Assembly: GCA_905215145.1 (NCBI GenBank)
Contig: CAJMOW010000031.1
Span: 1-11,876, forward strand
From: an uncultured bacterium
GTDB lineage: Bacteria > Bacillota_I > Bacilli_A > RF39 > UBA660
Direction: 5' to 3'
Length of the DNA stretch: 11,876 nucleotides
A model generated the notes under the pieces. That model worked only from the letters and a program-made list of their open reading frames with translations, was not told where the DNA came from and ran no database searches. Within the stretch, counting starts at the first letter, position 1. Every line of letters begins with the position of its first letter. A program made the position numbers and the translations under genes. Shown one piece after another: positions 1 to 6,880 of the stretch.

Positions 1-1276
1 TTTTCAAATCTTCTTTTCTATTAGCAATTCTATGTGCTAAATTACCACCTGCAGTTAATAAACCACCTGCAGTACCAGCGGCTACTGCCGAAATTCCTTT
101 TATACCTGCAGCTTGTTCACTAATTTTCTTAAATGGATTAAGTTGCATTTTTCCATCTAAGCTTATTCCAGTTATATCTTGAATAAGTTTTGGAAATTGT
201 TTTGCAAACATCAATGCACCTATTATTATAAATATTATTACAAAAGGATTGTCAATTGGATTACCATTAAAGTCTTTTAATGCAGGTTGTGTAGCAACTT
301 GTTGTATTATAAATATTGCAAAGAAAATTGCTATTAATCTTATAAATAAATCAGCATATGTCTTACCAACATTAGACAACCATTTTTTAAATATTCCTTC
401 TCCTTTAATAGGATCAATGTATGAAATAATAGGAATTGGAGCAATTAATCTTAAGAAATATAACTTTATAATTCTTACTGCAACATCCATACAAAAACTA
501 AGTAATACAAGTGCAGCAAATGCACCACATATAGTAGATATTATAAACTTATAATCAAACGCAAATATATCTCCTTTTTTAATTCTTAATAGAAAGTCAA
601 GAAGTGCATTTGTATCCTGATGTTCCACTATATAATCCATTTGGCTATTAGCATCCGTTCCTACAGTTGAATCATTAGTTGCAACATCATCTGTATATCC
701 AGCTTTCGTAAGATTACATGTAGCTGATGGTTTAGAGCCTTCTATATATCTAGAATATGAGCGACACCCCGTCAAATTTTGATCAGTACTAGTACTATAT
801 AAAATATCATTATTTGGAACTACAAATGCTGAAAATAATGGAAATGATATCGTACTAGAATTTTTTACATTTTTACCAACAGAACCTATTATTAATTTAG
901 GTATTGTATTATTATCTACAATCTTTTGTTGCAATTCCATTGCTTTATCAAATAAAAATTGGTATGAAACAAGTAAAACTAAAGCAACTGCAATATTTTG
1001 AATTAACTTTGAAAATCCCTTGCTTTTATCTGTCATTGCATCAGGATTAACTATATAATTCAAAAAAGAAAGTGATAATTTAAATATCATAAAAATACTT
1101 AGAATTACAGTAATTCTATTTGCAAATGCAGCTAATGAAGCATTATCAAAAACTTGTACACTTGATATTTGGAATATTAAGTCATATAAACTTTCTATTA
1201 ACCATATTACTACTTTATCTATTGCAGCAAAAAGTCCTCTAATAATACCTAAAAACCATGTTCCTAAATTTGGCAT
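1..1276 (-). CDS. VirB6/TrbL-like polytopic membrane protein (partial, C-terminus beyond left edge)
   Basis: The reading frame is open from an ATG at 1276 to the window edge (425 codons) with AGAGGG just upstream. It is rich in hydrophobic segments: about residues 22-40, 50-75, 93-110, 240-265, 268-288, 305-327 and 344-360. A polar, probably extracellular loop (about 112-235) carries two cysteines (C171, C187). After the last membrane segment comes a basic NPFKK stretch and a Gly/Ala-rich tail (about 388-412). This architecture, several helices with an Arg/Pro-containing one (RLIAPIPIISY, 276-286) and a Gly/Ala-rich cytoplasmic tail, is that of VirB6/TrbL inner-membrane channel proteins of type IV secretion systems. 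The assignment rests on architecture and the adjacent pilin-like gene, not on a sequence search. A separate promoter and an upstream terminator suggest independent transcription. It could also be a membrane protein of an unclassified envelope machine. Confidence 0.6.
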   Translation of the reverse strand, partial: MPNLGTWFLGIIRGLFAAIDKVVIWLIESLYDLIFQISSVQVFDNASLAAFANRITVILSIFMIFKLSLSFLNYIVNPDAMTDKSKGFSKLIQNIAVALVLLVSYQFLFDKAMELQQKIVDNNTIPKLIIGSVGKNVKNSSTISFPLFSAFVVPNNDILYSTSTDQNLTGCRSYSRYIEGSKPSATCNLTKAGYTDDVATNDSTVGTDANSQMDYIVEHQDTNALLDFLLRIKKGDIFAFDYKFIISTICGAFAALVLLSFCMDVAVRIIKLYFLRLIAPIPIISYIDPIKGEGIFKKWLSNVGKTYADLFIRLIAIFFAIFIIQQVATQPALKDFNGNPIDNPFVIIFIIIGALMFAKQFPKLIQDITGISLDGKMQLNPFKKISEQAAGIKGISAVAAGTAGGLLTAGGNLAHRIANRKEDLK

Positions 1277-1324
1277 TTACATCCCTCTATTTCATATTTT
1301 TTGAAAATCAATCTATCTTACATT

Positions 1325-1353
1325 ATTATAACATAAGTATAGTTTTTTTTAAA
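1325..1353 (-). promoter_or_regulatory. Candidate extended -10 promoter for the VirB6-like gene
   Basis: On the minus strand a perfect TATAAT lies at 1330-1325, preceded by TGT, giving an extended -10 (TGnTATAAT). A weak -35 (TTTAAA, 1353-1348) sits 17 bp upstream. It falls between the terminator behind the pilin-like gene and the VirB6-like start, leaving a leader of roughly 40 nt. Confidence 0.5.
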
Positions 1354-1365
1354 CATATTTTTTCT

Positions 1366-1396
1366 AAAAACAAAAAAACTTCAAAAATGAAGTTTT
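1366..1396 (-). terminator. Intrinsic terminator behind the pilin-like gene
   Basis: On the minus strand a 9-bp perfect stem (arms 1396-1388 and 1383-1375, sequences AAAACTTCA and TGAAGTTTT) with a TTTT loop is followed by a run of T interrupted by one G. It begins 12 bases after the stop codon of the pilin-like gene. The stem is AT-rich, so partial read-through is possible. Confidence 0.75.
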
Positions 1397-1407
1397 AATA
1401 TTTAATT

Positions 1408-1770
1408 TTATTGTTTAGAAGCTTTACTATTTGCTGCGCCAGATATAAATCTATCTGCACAAGACCAAATTTCATTACTACTTCCTGATGCAACTAAATT
1501 TACTAATACTTTAACTATGAATATTACAAAGAATACTAAAGCTGCAGAAATTAATCTCTTAATAAATAATTGTTGACCGTTTTTAATCTCATCTTCTTTA
1601 CTAGCTACAACTGCTTTTCCTAAATCAAGCATTCCGAAAATGATTAATAAAACTGGAATTGCTATTTGAATAGCCAAAATAATAGTTGAAACTATTGATT
1701 GAATTGATTCAATTTCCGGAGTCATTCTTGGATCACACCACTCCATACCTAAAATTTGAATTAAATTCAT
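1408..1770 (-). CDS. VirB2/TrbC-like two-helix putative pilin
   Basis: This is a small protein of 120 residues with two hydrophobic helices (about residues 25-46 and 71-93) separated by a short charged loop (KAVVASKEDEIKNGQQLFIKR). It has a polar N-terminus and a short polar C-terminus with one Cys. Two membrane helices joined by a basic cytoplasmic loop in 90-130 residues is the plan of VirB2/TrbC pilins and of small subunits in Gram-positive type IV systems, and it sits directly before a VirB6-like gene. There are two possible ATGs, at 1776 and 1770. GGAGG lies only 2 nt before the first but 8 nt before the second, so the second was chosen; the first adds two residues (MK). A consensus promoter and a terminator bracket the gene, pointing to high independent expression. 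No classical signal-peptidase site is obvious. A holin-like or other small membrane protein is the alternative. Confidence 0.55.
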   Translation of the reverse strand: MNLIQILGMEWCDPRMTPEIESIQSIVSTIILAIQIAIPVLLIIFGMLDLGKAVVASKEDEIKNGQQLFIKRLISAALVFFVIFIVKVLVNLVASGSSNEIWSCADRFISGAANSKASKQ

Positions 1771-1795
1771 TTTCATTTCCTCCCTTACTAAAAAT

Positions 1796-1824
1796 ATAAT
1801 ACTTTATTTGCCTTTTTTTGTCAA
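1796..1824 (-). promoter_or_regulatory. Consensus sigma-A promoter of the pilin-like gene
   Basis: On the minus strand a perfect -35 TTGACA (1824-1819) is separated by exactly 17 bp from the -10 TATTAT (1801-1796). This is the best promoter match in the window. Transcription would start about 10-15 nt before the ribosome binding site. Confidence 0.75.
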
Positions 1825-1842
1825 TATTTAATGCATTGAATA
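1825..1842. promoter_or_regulatory. 18-bp near-perfect palindrome abutting the pilin -35
   Basis: TATTTAATGCATTGAATA reads the same on both strands except for one mismatched pair. It ends at the base next to the TTGACA box. The position suits a dimeric regulator acting on the pilin promoter. No regulator gene is adjacent, so this is a candidate site only. Confidence 0.35.
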
Positions 1843-1855
1843 CATAATATTTACA

Positions 1856-2950
1856 TTATTTTATAACGTATGGCTCATTTTCACTACCATCACCAGACGA
1901 AACAGTTAAGTGTGAACTTAAGTAGATGACTGGTCTAATTCCATTTTCCTTTGAAGCCCTATAATAATAAATACCATTTTCATCTATTGCATATACATCA
2001 TATGTATTTTCAGAATAAGCATTTAATGTCCAGTTAATTTCACCTAACTCGTTCATATAATTATAATTAACACATTGTGGATCATCAAAATATTTGCATG
2101 TTGACTCTAAACTAGCCTTTGCATAATCATCAACATTCAAAAGTCCAATATGACTTTTCATAGTTTTTCCACATAAATTGATACTTGAAATTAAAGTACC
2201 TTCTTTTATTGAATCAACACACCAAGTTGCATCAACTAAATATTTTTTTAATTTTGCAGATACAACACTATTTTTTTCATACATTTCTTTTAAATATACA
2301 CTTATTCTACTAGTGTCATATACGTTCTTTCCATATTGAAATTCTTTTTCTAGGTTATATCTATCATCCCATACAGATTTTTCTAATTTTTCATTAATTA
2401 GATACATTTTAATACCATTATCATCTATTTTTACAATTCTCCAAGTTTTGCCATCAAATTTAACATAATTGTTTATATACTCACCTTTAAAAATATATTC
2501 ATTTCCAACAGAGTATAAACCAGAATCAGATGTAACTACATTTTGTGTTAATTCACCATAAAGTGTTTTTGTATTATAATTATCACATTTCAAAATCGGA
2601 TTATATAAATAATCATCTCCATTTTTTACAACTTCAACAGTTGCTGTACATTTATCCTTAGAATATAATTTACTTAATTCTTTTATATAATTTCCTTCAA
2701 CTAAAGTAGAATCTGTAACACTTACAGTTCCATCTGTTAAAGGTAATTTATCAGAATTATCTTTATAATACTTTTCAGCAGCATTAACTAATTTATCTTC
2801 TAATTGTGAATAACTTTTAATCCCACCACTTGTTAAACTAGCAATCAATACAATCAATAATATAAATAAAACCATTCCACCTGCAGCAATTACGATAAAA
2901 GCTACATTTTTATTTCCCTTAAAAAACTTATTAGCTACATTATCTAACAT
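1856..2950 (-). CDS. Single-pass membrane protein with extracellular DUF6273-like domain
   Basis: This is a 364-residue protein. A short basic cytoplasmic N-terminus is followed by one hydrophobic segment (about residues 18-38, IVIAAGGMVLFILLIVLIASL), so the rest should be outside the cell. Residues about 45-130 resemble an alpha/beta stalk seen in pilin-like surface proteins (LEDKLVNAAEKYYKDN, then a pair of cysteines in a C-x-A-T-V/LKC pattern). The rest has the hallmarks of DUF6273-like domains: WRIVKIDDNGIKMYLI near 170-186 and, at the end, GIRPVIYLSS plus a GDGSENEPYVIK tail. Several further cysteines (C244, C260, C286, C293) could form disulfides. AGGAGG lies 5 nt before the ATG, and a promoter sits directly upstream. 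The function is unknown; its place beside VirB2/VirB6-like genes suggests a surface component or adhesin of the same apparatus. Confidence 0.6.
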   Translation of the reverse strand: MLDNVANKFFKGNKNVAFIVIAAGGMVLFILLIVLIASLTSGGIKSYSQLEDKLVNAAEKYYKDNSDKLPLTDGTVSVTDSTLVEGNYIKELSKLYSKDKCTATVEVVKNGDDYLYNPILKCDNYNTKTLYGELTQNVVTSDSGLYSVGNEYIFKGEYINNYVKFDGKTWRIVKIDDNGIKMYLINEKLEKSVWDDRYNLEKEFQYGKNVYDTSRISVYLKEMYEKNSVVSAKLKKYLVDATWCVDSIKEGTLISSINLCGKTMKSHIGLLNVDDYAKASLESTCKYFDDPQCVNYNYMNELGEINWTLNAYSENTYDVYAIDENGIYYYRASKENGIRPVIYLSSHLTVSSGDGSENEPYVIK

Positions 2951-2971
2951 AAAAACCTCCTAAACACATAT

Positions 2972-3000
2972 ATTATATCAATAAAAACATCAATTTACAA
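2972..3000 (-). promoter_or_regulatory. Candidate promoter for the DUF6273-like gene
   Basis: On the minus strand a -35 TTGTAA (3000-2995) is separated by 17 bp from a perfect -10 TATAAT (2977-2972). It lies in the 50-bp gap after the stop codon of the preceding gene. Confidence 0.6.
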
Positions 3001-3555
3001 CTATATTATTCTAAATAGGAAAAGGTTAAAAATGGTTAAACCAAAAAGTTCAACAATAAACGCTAGTAAAAGTGCATTTACAAAAGCATCTTTATTATCA
3101 ATTAAACTTTTTCCGTTGCCTAATACTTTCTGTCTACCACCTTTTTTAATTGTTTCAGGCTCACTAGAATTATCTATATTATAATTGCTTAAAATTTGTT
3201 CTTTAAACTTTTCTAACTCAGAAATATTGTTTGAATTCATATCCGATTGTATTGTTGATTCATTTTCATCGCTAAAGAATATATTAGTATTTTTCAAAAA
3301 GAATTCTCTAACATTATCCATTATATTATTTTTATCAGATAAATTAATAATAGATTGTAATTTAATTAAAAATATCCTTAATTCATTAACATTTCCATTA
3401 TAATATCTTAATTCATGTTCAATATAATCGCAAACACTAGATTCAATTTGATCTAGTGTTTTTCCATGAGAAGTCCCAAAAAGTAATATATTATTACCAT
3501 CATATTGAATAACAAAATTATTATTAAAAATGGTTATAACATAAACATTCTTCAT
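3001..3555 (-). CDS. Small tail-anchored membrane protein, unknown family
   Basis: I do not recognise this 184-residue protein. Residues about 1-35 look like a short beta-rich domain (VYVITIFNNNFVIQYDGNNILLFG). A helical, charged middle follows, then a basic linker (KKGGRQKVLGNGK, about 138-150) and one strongly hydrophobic C-terminal helix (about 160-184) ending almost at the C-terminus. That layout predicts a tail-anchored protein with its bulk in the cytoplasm. A GTG nine bases upstream (3564) is also in frame, but AGGTGA at 3567-3562 is well spaced for the ATG at 3555. The oxidoreductase stop codon TAG overlaps this ribosome binding site, so the two genes are probably cotranscribed and translationally coupled. 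It may be a cytoplasmic-face accessory of the downstream envelope apparatus; this is inference from position. Confidence 0.6.
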   Translation of the reverse strand: MKNVYVITIFNNNFVIQYDGNNILLFGTSHGKTLDQIESSVCDYIEHELRYYNGNVNELRIFLIKLQSIINLSDKNNIMDNVREFFLKNTNIFFSDENESTIQSDMNSNNISELEKFKEQILSNYNIDNSSEPETIKKGGRQKVLGNGKSLIDNKDAFVNALLLAFIVELFGLTIFNLFLFRII

Positions 3556-3564
3556 ATTAATCAC

Positions 3565-4614
3565 CTATTTTAAATATTTAAGTTCTCCCATTTGAGAAGT
3601 TGGAATAAATCCTGGTTTGGAATTTATAACATCTGGGATTCTATTTACAATTGCAGCACATGTAAGTTCAACAGTAGAAGGTCTAGTAATAACTAAATTA
3701 GTGTTTGGCTCTCCAAAAATTGTCCAATCATTTTTATCACAATCTTCATCAGAGTAAACCTTACCAATACATTCTGTTTCCAAAACTATTCCTTCTTCAG
3801 TTTCTGTTGTTACAACAGCACTCATTCCAGTTGCCATACCTGAGGCAACAACCATATTCAATGTAGAAGATTCTATATTCTTACCACAAGTTATAGGAAC
3901 ACATTTCTGAGTTTGATTTTTAACAGTTAAACCAAGTTTGTCACATAGCCATCCATTTACATTCCACATATACGAAGGTAAAAACTCACCAGCATTGATT
4001 AATTTTTTTCTTTCTTCATCACTAATATTATCAACAGAAGCAACTTGTTTATCGAATTCATCTAAAGTTAAACCTGCTCCATGGGCTTTAGCTAAAGCAA
4101 TACCATAATCTTCAACATTATATGAAGAACTACCTTTAATTTTAGTAATTTTATGAGTTGAACCAGCCAATGTTGATATTAAATTTCCCCAGAATGCATC
4201 TTGATAACCACTACCTGTAATAGTACAATTATTTTCTTTAGCAAGTTTATCAATTTTATCTGTTAAAACTGGTGAAGAATTAAATGGATAAAATGCTTCT
4301 TCACAAGTTGTAATAGCATTTATTCCAAGTTTTGCACACAATAAAAGTGCGTCTGCTACATCCTTCATTAAACTCATTGTTGTAATAATACATACATCTG
4401 GCTTTTCTCTTTTTAACATTTCTTCTGCATCATCAACAGATGTAATATTTACTCCTATTTCTTTTCCACCAATAACTGTAGAAATATCTTTTCCAATAAT
4501 AGATGGATTAATATCAACTGCACCAACTATAGAACCACCATTTTCTATAACATATCTCATAGTATAAACTGACATTTTACCGCATCCATACTGAACTACT
4601 TTAACATTATTCAT
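3565..4614 (-). CDS. ord: 2,4-diaminopentanoate dehydrogenase-like NAD(P)-dependent oxidoreductase
   Basis: This is a 349-residue protein of the dihydrodipicolinate reductase-fold dehydrogenase group. The N-terminal Rossmann motif is VVQYGCGKMS (G10, G12). IVGAVDIN (29-36) ends the second strand, and PDVCIITT (72-79) is the usual strand before the catalytic domain. NAITTCEEAFYP (99-110), TGSGYQDAFWGN (133-144) and the terminal block GEPNTNLVI...TCAAIVNRIPDVINSKPGF (301-336) resemble the Ord enzyme of anaerobic ornithine fermentation, which oxidises 2,4-diaminopentanoate to 2-amino-4-ketopentanoate. Length agrees with that family. The other ornithine genes (aminomutase, thiolase) are not nearby, so substrate assignment is uncertain; a related amino-acid dehydrogenase is possible. 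It starts at ATG 4614 after TAGGAGGGATAAA and ends against the next gene's ribosome binding site. Its neighbours do not explain a metabolic role. Confidence 0.65.
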   Translation of the reverse strand: MNNVKVVQYGCGKMSVYTMRYVIENGGSIVGAVDINPSIIGKDISTVIGGKEIGVNITSVDDAEEMLKREKPDVCIITTMSLMKDVADALLLCAKLGINAITTCEEAFYPFNSSPVLTDKIDKLAKENNCTITGSGYQDAFWGNLISTLAGSTHKITKIKGSSSYNVEDYGIALAKAHGAGLTLDEFDKQVASVDNISDEERKKLINAGEFLPSYMWNVNGWLCDKLGLTVKNQTQKCVPITCGKNIESSTLNMVVASGMATGMSAVVTTETEEGIVLETECIGKVYSDEDCDKNDWTIFGEPNTNLVITRPSTVELTCAAIVNRIPDVINSKPGFIPTSQMGELKYLK

Positions 4615-4703
4615 TTTATCCCTCCTAATTATAATTATAAATGTTTTTTTTTAATCTAACAATATATTATTAAAAAAACAAACAACTTTATACAAAAAAA
4701 TGT

Positions 4704-4733
4704 AAATAGAAATTTATTAATACATTTCTATTT
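4704..4733. promoter_or_regulatory. Perfect 10-bp inverted repeat in the divergent ord/ABC intergenic region
   Basis: Arms AAATAGAAAT (4704-4713) and ATTTCTATTT (4724-4733) are perfectly complementary around a 10-nt spacer. The right arm covers where the -35 of the ABC operon would lie, given the -10 at 4749-4754. This is a typical operator position and could act on both divergent units. No T run follows, so it is unlikely to be a terminator. Confidence 0.45.
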
Positions 4734-4748
4734 CAAACTACAATATAG

Positions 4749-4754
4749 TATAAT
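4749..4754 (+). promoter_or_regulatory. -10 element of the ABC transporter operon
   Basis: A perfect TATAAT lies 12 bp before the AAGGAGG ribosome binding site (4766-4772). At 17-bp spacing the -35 would be TTCTAT (4726-4731), a weak match inside the inverted repeat, consistent with a regulated promoter. Confidence 0.5.
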
Positions 4755-4778
4755 TATTTTAGTACAAGGAGGAATAAG

Positions 4779-5717
4779 GTGGAAAATATAATAGAAGTTA
4801 AAGATTTAACAAAAGAATACAAAAATATAAAAGCTGTAGATAATTTATCCTTTGAAGTAAAAAAAGGTGAAATACTTGGATTGTTAGGTCCAAATGGAAG
4901 TGGCAAAACCACAACTATAAATTGCATATTATCATTATTAAATTATCAAAATGGAAGTATAAAAATTCTTGGTAAGGAAATGAAACCAGATGAATATGAA
5001 TTAAAAAAGCAAATAGGTGTCGTATTTCAAGAAGTAGCTGTTTTTGAAGAATTAAATGTTTATGATAACATAGATTATTTTTGCGGTTTATATATAGAAA
5101 ATAAAGAAATAAGAAAAAAATATATAGAAGATGCAATTAAATTAGTAGGATTAGAAAATTATAAAAAATATTATCCAAAACAATTATCAGGGGGACTACT
5201 TAGAAGACTTAATATTGCTTGTGGAATTGCTCACAAACCCAAAATTATATTTTTAGATGAGCCAACCGTAGCAGTTGATCCACAAAGTAGAAATAATATT
5301 TTAGAAGGAATTGAAAAACTAAGAAAAAAAGGTGCAACTATAGTTTATACAACACATTATATGGAAGAAGTTGAAATACTTTGTGATAGAGTTATTATAT
5401 TAGATAAAGGTAAAATACTTGCCACTGGAACTTCTGATGAACTAAAAGAACTTGCTGATATAGATGAAAAAATTACTGTTGAATTAAATGAAATAAACAA
5501 TGAATTTATAGAAGATATTAAAAAGTTTAAATATGTTGATGATATTGAAATAAATTCAAATATCCTAATAATTAAATATAAAAAAGGCAAAAACAACTTA
5601 GAAAAATTAATCGATTGTTTAAAATCTCATAAAATTACATATAACAAAATTTTTTCAGAAAGACCAACACTTAATGATGTGTTTTTAAATTTAACAGGTA
5701 AGGAATTAAGAGATTAA
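4779..5717 (+). CDS. ABC-2 exporter ATP-binding protein (LnrL/BcrA/DrrA type)
   Basis: This 312-residue nucleotide-binding subunit energises a drug or lipid-type exporter at the cytoplasmic face. All ATPase motifs are present: Walker A GPNGSGKTT (37-45), Q-loop Q84, signature LSGGL (136-140), Walker B IIFLDEP with catalytic E161, D-loop VAVDPQ (164-169, where AVD replaces the usual GLD) and switch H193. Residues about 225-312 form the extra C-terminal domain typical of the BcrA/DrrA/NatA branch. The start is GTG at 4779, 6 nt after AAGGAGG. The stop overlaps the next start by one base (TAATG), so the subunits are translationally coupled. ATPase plus two different permeases of about 385 residues matches Bacillus LnrLMN (linearmycin resistance), but the substrate cannot be deduced here. 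Confidence 0.9.
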   Translation: MENIIEVKDLTKEYKNIKAVDNLSFEVKKGEILGLLGPNGSGKTTTINCILSLLNYQNGSIKILGKEMKPDEYELKKQIGVVFQEVAVFEELNVYDNIDYFCGLYIENKEIRKKYIEDAIKLVGLENYKKYYPKQLSGGLLRRLNIACGIAHKPKIIFLDEPTVAVDPQSRNNILEGIEKLRKKGATIVYTTHYMEEVEILCDRVIILDKGKILATGTSDELKELADIDEKITVELNEINNEFIEDIKKFKYVDDIEINSNILIIKYKKGKNNLEKLIDCLKSHKITYNKIFSERPTLNDVFLNLTGKELRD

Positions 5718-6880
5718 TGTTTACACATAATTTTATATATTCATTAAAAGTATTATTAAAAAATAAAATGCTTATATTTTGGACATTTGCCTTTCCAATA
5801 CTATTAGGAATTTTCTTCAATATGGCCTTTTCTGATATAGAAAAAAATGAAAAATTAGATATAATAAATATTGCTATTATAGATAGTGAATCTAGCGATA
5901 ATGTATTTAAAGAAACTTTTAAAAAATTTAATGATGAAACTCAAATGTTTAATATAAATTATACAAATTTAGAAGACGCAAAAAAATTACTTGAAAATAA
6001 AAAAATAACTGGATATATAATACCTAACGATAATGTAAATATAACTGTTTCCTCAAATGGTGTTAATGAAACTATTTTAAAATATGTTGTTGATGAAATA
6101 AACAGTAATAAAGAAATTAGTAAAGACCTATCAAAAATAGAAATAGATAATCAAATTAAAGAAGGAAACTATAATATTGATTATCAAAAAATATATAAAA
6201 ATATTAATAATTCGTTTAGTTCGAACACAGTTAAATTAAATAACATTTCAAATAAAAATTTAAGTTATACAATGATAGAATATTACACATTAATTGCAAT
6301 GACATGTTTATATGGTGGAATTATATCTATGTTTATTACAAATTATAAACTAGCTAATATGAATAGTATTGGAAAAAGGACATCTATTTCACCTATTCAT
6401 AAAGGTAAAATGCTATTGGGAAGTTTACTTGCTAGTTACATAATACAATTGTTAGGTATTACATTATTATTTATATTTACTATATTTGTACTAAAAGTAG
6501 ATTATGGAAACAACTTATTATTAGTAGTCCTACTTGCAATATGTGGCTCACTTGCAGGTTTATCTCTTGGAGTAATGGTTGCAACTACAATAAAATCTAA
6601 TGAAAATACAAAAACAGGAATACTAATTGCTATTACAATGCTTGGATGTTTTCTATCAGGTATGATGGGAATAACTATGAAATATATAGTAGATAAAAAT
6701 ATACCAATTATAAATAAAATTAATCCTGCTAGTATGATAACAGATGGTTTTTATTCATTATATTATTATGATACTTTAGATAGGTTTTTCTTTAATATAA
6801 TTAGTTTACTTTTGTTCTCAATTATAATGTTTATAATTTCTTATAATGGTTTAAGGAGGCAAAAGTATGACAACATTTAA
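5717..6880 (+). CDS. ABC-2 type permease, first subunit (LnrM-like layout)
   Basis: This 387-residue membrane subunit has one N-terminal helix (about 18-38, with MLIFWTFAFPILLGIFF), a large extracytoplasmic domain (about 40-187) and five C-terminal helices (about 190-212, 232-260, 267-292, 299-322 and 357-381). This 1+5 topology with an external domain is the ABC2_membrane_3 plan of heterodimeric exporters. The start ATG shares one base with the ATPase stop and has no strong ribosome binding site of its own (GGAATTAAGAGA lies upstream), consistent with coupling. The 3' end contains the ribosome binding site and start of the second permease. It should pair with that protein to form the transport channel. 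The substrate is unknown. Confidence 0.85.
   Translation: MFTHNFIYSLKVLLKNKMLIFWTFAFPILLGIFFNMAFSDIEKNEKLDIINIAIIDSESSDNVFKETFKKFNDETQMFNINYTNLEDAKKLLENKKITGYIIPNDNVNITVSSNGVNETILKYVVDEINSNKEISKDLSKIEIDNQIKEGNYNIDYQKIYKNINNSFSSNTVKLNNISNKNLSYTMIEYYTLIAMTCLYGGIISMFITNYKLANMNSIGKRTSISPIHKGKMLLGSLLASYIIQLLGITLLFIFTIFVLKVDYGNNLLLVVLLAICGSLAGLSLGVMVATTIKSNENTKTGILIAITMLGCFLSGMMGITMKYIVDKNIPIINKINPASMITDGFYSLYYYDTLDRFFFNIISLLLFSIIMFIISYNGLRRQKYDNI

Noticed and set aside
249..554. Plus-strand open frame antisense to the VirB6-like gene
   Set aside because: It lies wholly inside a longer minus-strand gene with clear membrane-protein content, has no ribosome binding site, and its composition mirrors the opposite strand.
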